A stretch of 13,765 bases of DNA from Spirochaetaceae bacterium (GTDB taxonomy: Bacteria > Spirochaetota > Spirochaetia > Treponematales > Breznakiellaceae), in the NCBI GenBank assembly GCA_031267475.1, contig JAIRZA010000118.1, positions 1 to 13,765 of the forward strand, read 5' to 3'. The notes beneath the pieces were generated by a model that was not told where the DNA came from, did no database searches, and was given only the letters and a program-made list of their open reading frames with translations. The position numbers and the translations under genes are program-made. Positions 8,201-13,765 of this stretch are shown here, piece after piece (position 1 is the first letter of the stretch; each line of letters begins with the position of its first letter).

Positions 8201-9743
8201 TTTCTTCGCCGCGTTTTCGTACCCTGCGCCGGCGCTGGGCACCATAAGCGGTTTCATAAAAGACGGCAGGATTGACGCCGAGGCTTCCAACCTGTATGTG
8301 GACGTTTCCTCTTTATGGAGCTATATACCCACAAACATCATAACGATTTCCGGCGGTTTTATGATTGCCGATGTTCGCGTACACGGGTCCTTGCGCGACC
8401 CCGAATTCTCCGGCTCGGCGGTCGCAAACAGCCTGCGGCTCAGTATCCCGTCGTTTTTGGCGGACGAAATCGGCCCCGCCCCTGTTTTTTTGACATTTGC
8501 CGGCAACGAAATACGCCTTGAACCAATCAGCGTAAGGGTAGGAAGAGGGCAGGCCGCTTTAAGCGGCGGCTTGCGAATTTCGCGCTGGCTGCCCTCGTCT
8601 TTCAACGCACGCCTCTCGATTGAGCAGGCGGAGCCTATCCCGCTCAACATGAATGTATCAGGCTTCTTGTTGAACGGCTCGGCCTTCGGCGTCATCAATC
8701 TGGCCAGCGATGGTCAAACATTGAACATTTTAGGGGATGTGGGAAGCGACGACATCGAAATTTCGCTTGCGGCGGAGGAGAACGGCTCAAACGGCGAAAG
8801 AAGCAGAGGTTCAGGAACGCCTGTACAAACCGACATCAGGATTACGGCCGGCAGGAAGGTTGAATTCCTTTGGCCAAACGCCGATATTCCAATACTTCAG
8901 GCGTACGCCGCATCCGGTTCAAGCATAAGAGTCGTAAGCGACAACTTTTCGGGGCACTTTTCTATAAACGGCGATGTGGATATACGCGGAGGAGAAGTGT
9001 TTTACTTTCAACGCAGTTTCTACATAAAAGAAGGTTCGATGAATTTTAACGAAAGCGAAATGCAGTTTGACCCGCGTTTCAGCGTTGTCGCCGAGACTCG
9101 CGACCGGACGAACAACGAGCCGGTTACTATCTCGATGATTGTTGACAACCAGTCGCTAAGTTCGTTCACGCCGCGTTTCGAGGCGAATCCTACGCTGTCC
9201 CAAATTGAGATTCTAACGCTTTTAGGCGACAAACTTTCCGGCGCTCCAACCACGGATAACGCCATACAGAGGGCTTTCGTTTCTTCCACCGCCGATGTGC
9301 TCGCCCAGTTCGGTGTTGTGCGCCAGTTTGAAAAAACAGTCCGCGACTTCCTGCATATTGATATGTTTTCGCTGCGGACGCAGGCTATACAAAACATGAT
9401 ACTCCTGAACGTGTTCCGGGACGAGGACAACACCACGCAAAACGGAGACACGGTACAGGCGCAGACATTGAATCAACCGACGCGGCTTGGTAACTATTTT
9501 GACAACACAACTGTTTTTTTAGGTAAGTACATCGGCGCGGGGCTTTTTCTTCAGGCGATGTTTTCGCTGCGTTACGACCCTTTAAGTACAGATATGGGCG
9601 GTTTGTTGATAGAACCCGACCTAAGCATGGAATTCAAGGGGCCTTTGTTTGATATACGGTGGGATCTGGTTCCAACGCACCCGGAAAACATCTGGATAAG
9701 CGATAACAAGATAACTTTGTCAAAAAAGTGGACACTGCCGTAA
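5283..9743 (+). CDS. tamB: TamB-family translocation/assembly protein (AsmA-like, DUF490)
   Basis: This is a 1486-residue inner-membrane-anchored periplasmic protein. Residues about 12-32 (SFYIPILLFISLVLITAALL) form one N-terminal membrane anchor, followed by an AsmA-like segment (SGLSISYASMSPSILGALNI). A very long region of short alternating beta strands comes next, as in the hydrophobic-groove proteins thought to bridge the periplasm. The C-terminal ~440 residues carry the TamB domain, with typical stretches GDVDIRGGEVFYFQ and PTLSQIEILTLLGDKLSG, then the barrel-facing end.

TamB works with TamA in proteobacteria. In spirochaetes no TamA is known and BamA is the partner, which the gene order here supports: bamA starts 38 nt after the stop. 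AsmA-like proteins are also implicated in moving phospholipids to the outer membrane. The start is uncertain: TTG 5283 (listed), GTG 5295 or ATG 5301, none with a strong ribosome binding site. Confidence 0.88.
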   Translation: MKTRVKMARKNSFYIPILLFISLVLITAALLKPLQNQLLSRAEALRDACIEKLESLSGLSISYASMSPSILGALNIKDIRLKGKENDVLQYITVKRLRARYSPIALLAGKLMKTPEPPPPVEISIEDPFVEINAGKDINELLSEGGEGGGGFLESIKNIIQIAPKNLFLRISGGNVRFTAGKSTAAAEKIALSAQVNNDTLRFRFSAGAKTKLNDPVNIEAALSVRIDGVYDTQNEKSGIKVSLNSVETSYFTIDRLNLLASLTKDTIKLQKTGYNEPYDLSITYNLTDSSFDGRASFEDFRISRLLRFPPNRAAWNKWLGTRITGNAAASFNKLNGFSYSAALQGILDKNCPAGSGNFNLDAKGTTDSAYFNEFAVSLPRGDLVWTGSLDFKNLMPNGALTVKDFNLTKSGLKDKSNSLNGSFIVSSYRRATTLFAETFSIKSYAESPSENIELQAFDITIDRAGDDIDFLVSAFLVKNAESYDEATFLPVYVDGSFNFDSKNMEIRMETESFSVYDIMKIAGCVVELPNFPAQARGFFENILITSEIFVSTDFKDLLYNAPHLIVVWQGGSNIWASFSLSGTEDSFELSESHLVWNGGGVDISARGDFENLNDITFSSELRTKYNSYTLQASLLDKSSLYVSSSFGLNLNVNGSRDGAFTGLLFLNTPRFAMGGGFAELKAEADFRYDSTASWMFNLAEFKISGIKSALSSNTAIELAGRVDQDGAEFSRIYFDDGRGALYGGASGSWEGFFRHENNAITGAIDLQDASGAETLNAQLRYADDSLFVWAEVGGLQSGRFFNSTDNMFITGGVGFFKTLENWSAAFDLSSLSGVFNNQPVALSGRGSLDNTGLVLGETRLEYGGFFADISFLNIDLQKSNLSSQAHLWGETLDRDFNADININAGFAEIDSWLNIGAALKSFDGVMKFENTRFDTFESVESFDFKFSRLGQILNIEGGPEDMIRLRMNGNGDFFAAFSYPAPALGTISGFIKDGRIDAEASNLYVDVSSLWSYIPTNIITISGGFMIADVRVHGSLRDPEFSGSAVANSLRLSIPSFLADEIGPAPVFLTFAGNEIRLEPISVRVGRGQAALSGGLRISRWLPSSFNARLSIEQAEPIPLNMNVSGFLLNGSAFGVINLASDGQTLNILGDVGSDDIEISLAAEENGSNGERSRGSGTPVQTDIRITAGRKVEFLWPNADIPILQAYAASGSSIRVVSDNFSGHFSINGDVDIRGGEVFYFQRSFYIKEGSMNFNESEMQFDPRFSVVAETRDRTNNEPVTISMIVDNQSLSSFTPRFEANPTLSQIEILTLLGDKLSGAPTTDNAIQRAFVSSTADVLAQFGVVRQFEKTVRDFLHIDMFSLRTQAIQNMILLNVFRDEDNTTQNGDTVQAQTLNQPTRLGNYFDNTTVFLGKYIGAGLFLQAMFSLRYDPLSTDMGGLLIEPDLSMEFKGPLFDIRWDLVPTHPENIWISDNKITLSKKWTLP

Positions 9744-9781
9744 CGCGCCTTGACTCGAAATACTTTTGAGGTTAGCATATT

Positions 9782-12355
9782 TTGAAATTGAATGTTAGAA
9801 AATGTACGCCGCCTTTATTTACGCAGGCTCGAATTGCCGCGGCGTTTGTAATCATCCAGCTTTTTTTTCGCGTTTCTTCCGTTTTTGCCCAAGATGATGA
9901 ATGGTATCTGGGCAAGCCTATAGAAAAGATTACGTTTGACGGACTCAATCATGTAAAACTAAGCGACCTTGAAGGTGTAACCGGGCAATATGTCGCCAAA
10001 ACTTTTACCGACGAGCTTTTCTGGGAGCTTACGGGTCAGCTTTACGCGCTGGAGCTGTTTGAAGATATAAACCCAAGCGCTGTGCCGGCGGATCCTTTGG
10101 GCAGCGCGGTTATAATACATTTTACCGTTGCGGAACGCCCCTTTGTTTCCAACATCACATTTGAAGGCAACAAGGGATTGCGGCGCAGCGAACTGCTCGA
10201 TGTTATTTCTTTGAAGCCTAATGATGTAGTAAATCAGCTTAAAATCCGTGTTGACGAACAGGCTGTTCACGACAAATATCTTGAAAAAGGCTTCCCGGAC
10301 GCGCGTGTACGCGCCGAAACCTCCACAGACAAAAACGGCAGCATTAAAGTTGTGTTTATCATCAACGAAGGCGATAAAATAACAATAGAAGCGATTCAGT
10401 TCGAGGGAAACAGCGTTTTTTCCAGCAACACGTTGCAGAATCAGATGACCCTCAAGAAAAAAAATCTTTTAATAAACGACGGCGCTTTTCAGGAGGCGAA
10501 ACTTATCGCCGACCGCGCCGCGATAGACCGCTTTTACCACGACCGCGGGTACATAGACGCGGAGGTAACGGACGTAACACGCGAAATCCGCTCCGACAGC
10601 AAGGGCAACTATCTTACTCTTGTTTTTCACATTTACGAGGGGGCTGTTTACACATTCGGCGGTGTCTCATTCACAGGAAACAATATATTTTCAACAGAAG
10701 ATTTGCAAAAACTGATATATTCAAAGACAGGCGAAGCTGTGAACGCGGGGCGGCTTGAGCAGGATTTGCAGCGGGTCGCCGACCTTTACTTTGAAAACGG
10801 CTACATATTCAACACGATAGGGCGGGATGAACAGCGCAACACAATAACGCGGACAATTTCTTACAGTGTGCCCATAGTTGAACGAGGCAGAGCGCACATA
10901 GAGCGCATCATAGTGCGCGGAAATAAAAAAACGAAAGATTATGTCATACTGCGCGAGATTCCGCTTGAACCCGGAGACGTTTTTTCCAAAACAAAGGTGA
11001 TGACGGGACTGCGCAACTTGTACAATCTGCAATACTTTTCAAACGTTTTTCCGGATACCCCGCAGGGCAGCGCCGACAGCCTCATGGATCTTATAATCAA
11101 TGTTGACGAGCAGCCGACGACGGATATACAAGTAGGGCTTTCATTCTCCGGCTCCAGCGATCCGGACGCTTTTCCTGTTTCGCTGATATTTAAATGGAAC
11201 GACAGGAATTTTCGCGGAACAGGCAACATTACAGGGGTCGAGATAAACGCCGCTCCGGAAATTCAGAGCTTTTCGCTGCGATATACACACCGCTGGCTAT
11301 TTGGACTGCCGCTTTCCGGCGGTTTTGACCTTTCACTGCAACACGCCCAGCGCCTTGCGGCTATGGATAATCAAGCGCCTTTCTTTAACGGAGACGAAGA
11401 CAAGGCTTTCCCGGACGGATTTTCTTCGTTTGAGGAGTACGACAACGCCGGAAAACTTCCGTCCGACGCATTTTTGATGAAGTACGAGCAATGGAATGTA
11501 TCGCTGGGATTTTCTACCGGCTACCGCTGGAATATACCGTTTGGCATACTAAGTTTGGGCGGCAGCATAAGAGCCGGCATAAGGTACAACGATTTTGACG
11601 GCGAAATTTACCGCGCTTTTGACCCTTCGATACGAAACCGCAACAAACAATGGACGCCTTCTGACTCAATCGCGGTAAGTCTTTCTTTGGACGACCGTGA
11701 TATTTACTATGACCCTTCGCGCGGCTTCTACCTCAGCGAGCGGCTAGGGCTCTATGGACTGCTGCCTAATAACGCCGAGCTGGAATACTATTCCCGAAGC
11801 GACACGAAAGCGGAGTGGTTCCATACACTGTGGAATTGGCAGGTAAGCGAAAAATGGGCGTTCAAGGGTGTTTTTGGCATACACACCGGACTTTCCCTTA
11901 TTTTCCCGATGCCGTTCTACGAACAACCTATAATCGAAGACGCGAATAAACTTTCAATCGACGGAATGTTCATAGGACGCGGCTGGACGGGCGAGCGCTT
12001 GAACCGCGGGCTCGCGCTTTGGGAAAACTGGGCGGAGATACGTATGCCGGTTTTTCCGGGAATACTCGCGCTGGACCTGTTTTTTGACGCGGCGGCGCGC
12101 CGCCCCAAACCTTCCGAGATGTTCAAAGAACGCTCTTCCGAGGGGCATACGCTCGCGGACGATATGCGTTACAGCTTTGGCGCGGGCTTGCGTTTCGCAA
12201 TGCCTCAGTTCCCGTTTCGCTTCCTGTTCCTAAAGCGCTTTAGTACGCCAAACGGCGTATTCACATGGCAGCGCGGAGCGCTTGGCGGCAAGCCGGGGGA
12301 CGACGGCTCGTCGGGTATAGACTTCGTTATTTCGTTCGCGATTTCAACATACTAA
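9782..12355 (+). CDS. bamA: BamA outer membrane protein assembly factor (Omp85)
   Basis: This 857-residue protein has a signal peptide ending SSVFA|QDD (cleavage after about residue 36). Five POTRA domains lie at roughly 46-118, 121-197, 199-287, 289-367 and 370-443; each opens with a hydrophobic strand then a G or N-G (ITFDGL, ITFEGN, IQFEGN, VSFTGN, IIVRGN). The Omp85 barrel spans about 448-857. BamA inserts and folds beta-barrel proteins into the outer membrane.

The conserved loop-6 RGF/Y motif appears as GRGW at 732-735. An acidic insertion (about 530-562) probably forms an extracellular loop. The protein ends in Tyr rather than the more usual Phe. The TTG start at 9782 follows GAGG by 10 nt. 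It lies 38 nt after tamB and 26 nt before skp, consistent with one operon. Confidence 0.93.
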   Translation: MKLNVRKCTPPLFTQARIAAAFVIIQLFFRVSSVFAQDDEWYLGKPIEKITFDGLNHVKLSDLEGVTGQYVAKTFTDELFWELTGQLYALELFEDINPSAVPADPLGSAVIIHFTVAERPFVSNITFEGNKGLRRSELLDVISLKPNDVVNQLKIRVDEQAVHDKYLEKGFPDARVRAETSTDKNGSIKVVFIINEGDKITIEAIQFEGNSVFSSNTLQNQMTLKKKNLLINDGAFQEAKLIADRAAIDRFYHDRGYIDAEVTDVTREIRSDSKGNYLTLVFHIYEGAVYTFGGVSFTGNNIFSTEDLQKLIYSKTGEAVNAGRLEQDLQRVADLYFENGYIFNTIGRDEQRNTITRTISYSVPIVERGRAHIERIIVRGNKKTKDYVILREIPLEPGDVFSKTKVMTGLRNLYNLQYFSNVFPDTPQGSADSLMDLIINVDEQPTTDIQVGLSFSGSSDPDAFPVSLIFKWNDRNFRGTGNITGVEINAAPEIQSFSLRYTHRWLFGLPLSGGFDLSLQHAQRLAAMDNQAPFFNGDEDKAFPDGFSSFEEYDNAGKLPSDAFLMKYEQWNVSLGFSTGYRWNIPFGILSLGGSIRAGIRYNDFDGEIYRAFDPSIRNRNKQWTPSDSIAVSLSLDDRDIYYDPSRGFYLSERLGLYGLLPNNAELEYYSRSDTKAEWFHTLWNWQVSEKWAFKGVFGIHTGLSLIFPMPFYEQPIIEDANKLSIDGMFIGRGWTGERLNRGLALWENWAEIRMPVFPGILALDLFFDAAARRPKPSEMFKERSSEGHTLADDMRYSFGAGLRFAMPQFPFRFLFLKRFSTPNGVFTWQRGALGGKPGDDGSSGIDFVISFAISTY

Positions 12356-12381
12356 ATTTTTTTTATACTGGAGCTTGTGAT

Positions 12382-12909
12382 ATGAAGAAATTAATTTTGT
12401 CGCAAATCTGCCTGATGATATTTCCGGTTTTATTGTCAGCGCAGCAGATTACACGTTTTGCTGTTGTGGATATGTCGAAAGTATATACGGCATTCTTTCG
12501 GGAATCACGCGCTGTACGCGATTTTGAGGAGCGCAGCGCCCGCGTACAGGCGGATGTAGACCGCATGACGCGGGAAATTCAAGATCTTAAAAGTTCGCAA
12601 AGTAACGCGGAATTGCAGGGCGATAATGAAAAAGCGGTTAAACTTGAAAGCGAAATATACAAAAAAAGTGAATTTCTTAAAGAATATTTCAAACTAAAAA
12701 CCACAGAGCTTGAAGACCAAAAGAAAAAACTTTCTCAATCGTCCGCGTTCTTGGAACAGGTGTACAACGAACTCCGCCTTGTCGCCGAAAGCGAGGGGTA
12801 CAGCATGGTGCTTAATTTAAAGGATGTAAAGGGCATACTCTGGTACAGTCCCGCCATAGACATAACGGACAAGGTGATTCAGAATCTGCAAAGCAAGGGC
12901 GGACGCTGA
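12382..12909 (+). CDS. skp: Skp/OmpH family periplasmic chaperone
   Basis: The 175-residue protein has a signal peptide (MKKLILSQICLMIFPVLLSA, cleaved before QQ) and the family's first strand FAVVDMSKVYTAF at 26-38. A long charged helical hairpin runs over about 45-130, rich in E, K and Q, and the C-terminal strand reads GYSMVLNLKDVKGILWYSP. Skp forms a trimeric jellyfish-shaped chaperone that holds unfolded outer membrane proteins in the periplasm and delivers them to BamA. ATG 12382 is chosen because GGAG lies 8 nt upstream and the signal peptide begins exactly there; the open frame continues upstream into bamA only by chance. It is the last gene of the operon. In T. pallidum mutS follows this gene, but here a convergent gene does. 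Confidence 0.9.
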   Translation: MKKLILSQICLMIFPVLLSAQQITRFAVVDMSKVYTAFFRESRAVRDFEERSARVQADVDRMTREIQDLKSSQSNAELQGDNEKAVKLESEIYKKSEFLKEYFKLKTTELEDQKKKLSQSSAFLEQVYNELRLVAESEGYSMVLNLKDVKGILWYSPAIDITDKVIQNLQSKGGR

Positions 12910-12927
12910 TTACAGGCTGATTAAAAC

Positions 12928-12960
12928 GCGCCGGCGGGTTATGGCTGGCGCAGTAATTTT
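12928..12960. terminator. Bidirectional terminator between convergent genes
   Basis: GCGCCGGC (12928-12935) pairs with GCTGGCGC (12944-12951), eight pairs with one G-U, around an 8-nt loop. AGTAATTTT follows on the plus strand. On the minus strand the hairpin is followed by GTTTTAAT. It lies 19 nt after the skp stop, and its loop contains the stop codon of the minus-strand gene, so it could end both transcripts. The T-tracts are short. Confidence 0.45.
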
Positions 12961-13685
12961 GCCAAGGCGGCTCCCTCGCCTTTGGACAGTTCGCCCGGCA
13001 GAATCAGAGGCTCCGCCGGACTAGGCGGCAACAAAAAACCGCTGTTCATAAACCGGCGAAAATGCTCCCGCCAATTTTTAGCCGCGCCCGTCTTTACGGG
13101 ATAGATGTAAATTCCGTCTAAGCGCCAATTTTTTCGTGTTTCCGGCTGTTCAAAGGCTTCTTTTATCAGCTTAAAACGCATAAGTCCGCGCTCCGGATGA
13201 GCCAGCATATCGTATACGGCGCGTGTCGAGGCTGCAAGAATCAGCGGCGAAACGAAGCTGTCCGGCTGTTTTTTTGTAGAGTCTTTGCCGCATACAACGA
13301 CGGCGGGCGCGAGCGGAAACGGCAAAACCGGCCTAAACGCGCGCGCGTTTAGGCTCTTTTCGGACAGAGCCGGGCAGAATGGTCTCCAAACTGGAAGTCT
13401 TTTATAAGCGGAAACGGCGGACGAGTCAGCGTACACGTTGAACGCCTTGTCCGGGAATAAAAGTTCAAGCGAGCGTATAAAACGCCGCGCCGCAGTTGAG
13501 GGTAGCGGGGCGAATAGTCCGCGTTCCGCCGTGTTTTTCATATCGCGCACAACGCGGGCGGGTTTATGCCCCATGATTGCCGCGCCGCCGTGCTGCCAAA
13601 GGTCGACAAAACGCCGTCCGCCGCCGTACAGTCTAAATCCGCGGGCGCGTTCTATAACTGGAAATTCTTGCAACAAATCGATCAT
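12939..13685 (-). CDS. Condensed class III aminotransferase-like protein, likely non-catalytic
   Basis: The predicted 248-residue protein begins like a fold-type I, class III aminotransferase: RGFRLYGGGRRFVDLWQHGGAAIMGHKP at 15-42, and YADSSAVSAYK at 85-95 where the family has its Ser-Gly-x-Glu-Ala-x-Glu block. Residues 145-178 resemble the helices after the catalytic lysine, and 215-240 (SGFLLPPS, then LILPGELSKGEG) match the C-terminal small domain. The family is usually 390-460 residues. The middle part with the cofactor Asp, the PLP lysine and the surrounding glycine-rich loops is missing, so normal transaminase activity is unlikely. It may be a pseudoenzyme or a decayed gene that keeps an open frame.

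The listed ATG directly abuts AAGGA, which is too close; TTG at 13676-13674, nine bases from that site, is a plausible real start. The gene runs convergent to skp and is the last in the window. Confidence 0.6.
   Translation of the reverse strand: MIDLLQEFPVIERARGFRLYGGGRRFVDLWQHGGAAIMGHKPARVVRDMKNTAERGLFAPLPSTAARRFIRSLELLFPDKAFNVYADSSAVSAYKRLPVWRPFCPALSEKSLNARAFRPVLPFPLAPAVVVCGKDSTKKQPDSFVSPLILAASTRAVYDMLAHPERGLMRFKLIKEAFEQPETRKNWRLDGIYIYPVKTGAAKNWREHFRRFMNSGFLLPPSPAEPLILPGELSKGEGAALAKLLRQP
13331..13354. repeat. 24-bp perfect palindrome inside the aminotransferase-like gene
   Basis: Bases 13331-13342 are the exact reverse complement of 13343-13354, with a CGCGCGCGCG centre flanked by AAA/TTT and GCCT/AGGC. 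On the plus strand it is followed by TCTTTT and on the minus strand by CGGTTTT. The arms carry AACGCGC, which is also found in intergenic hairpins at 302-326 and, nearly, at 2786-2808. It encodes LNARAFR in a part of the protein without family similarity. Confidence 0.7.
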
Positions 13686-13734
13686 TCCTTAGAGTTGTTC
13701 TACGGCTTCAATTATCAAACAAGCCGCCTCATAG

Positions 13735-13763
13735 ATTAAAATTTATTTCCACAAGTTGCGCAA
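13735..13763 (-). promoter_or_regulatory. Possible promoter of the aminotransferase-like gene
   Basis: On the minus strand TTGCGC (13763-13758) and TTTAAT (13740-13735) are 17 bp apart, about 50 bp before the start codon. Both hexamers are only moderate matches, and the window ends two bases further on, so this is tentative. Confidence 0.3.
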
Positions 13764-13765
13764 GG

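Noticed and set aside
12342..12369. Internal promoter for skp (TATACT after a run of T)
   Set aside because: The -35 region is poor and a transcript starting there would lack the ribosome binding site of skp.
12265..12381. Upstream extension of the skp reading frame to 12265
   Set aside because: It overlaps the end of bamA. The ATG at 12382 has a good ribosome binding site and begins exactly at the signal peptide.

Overview
The window most likely comes from a spirochaete of the Treponema group with mixed GC content. The main evidence is the co-directional block tamB - bamA - skp/ompH (5283-12909). This order matches the TP0325-TP0326-TP0327 region of Treponema pallidum and the BB0794-BB0796 region of Borrelia, where a TamB-like protein is encoded next to BamA without a TamA partner. 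The first gene product is a lipoprotein with a relaxed, spirochaete-like lipobox, and GTG and TTG start codons are common. I cannot name the species from sequence alone.

Region 1-333 carries no credible gene. It holds a short direct repeat and two tandem copies of a palindromic element made of paired hairpins. Region 334-2480 (minus strand) is one long gene for a secreted lipoprotein: an InlB-type repeat, cadherin-like beta-sandwich modules and a C-terminal glycine-rich domain of the kind seen in phage tail-tip adhesins. It has a strong ribosome binding site and a good sigma70-type promoter. However, a run of 14 G residues lies inside the signal-peptide codons, and at that length the frame is broken after 20 codons. 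With 12 or 15 Gs the gene would encode a 714-715 residue lipoprotein. This looks like a phase-variable surface adhesin caught in the OFF state. Related repeat elements flank the gene on both sides in direct orientation.

Region 2481-2876 is a divergent promoter region with another copy of the palindromic element between the two promoters. The plus strand then carries a U32-family protein (2877-5048), probably an RNA-hydroxylation factor of the RlhA/TrhP type, ending in a pair of related palindromes. A clear promoter (5221-5249) then starts the outer-membrane biogenesis operon: TamB (1486 aa), BamA (857 aa, five POTRA domains plus barrel) and the periplasmic chaperone Skp/OmpH (175 aa). Together these would carry outer-membrane proteins across the periplasm, fold them into the outer membrane and help maintain the envelope.

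The operon ends at a bidirectional hairpin shared with a convergent minus-strand gene (12939-13685). That gene encodes a 248-residue protein resembling a class III aminotransferase from which the PLP-binding core has been lost. It contains a 24-bp perfect palindrome whose core resembles the intergenic hairpins. No tRNA, rRNA, CRISPR array, transposase or phage structural operon was seen.
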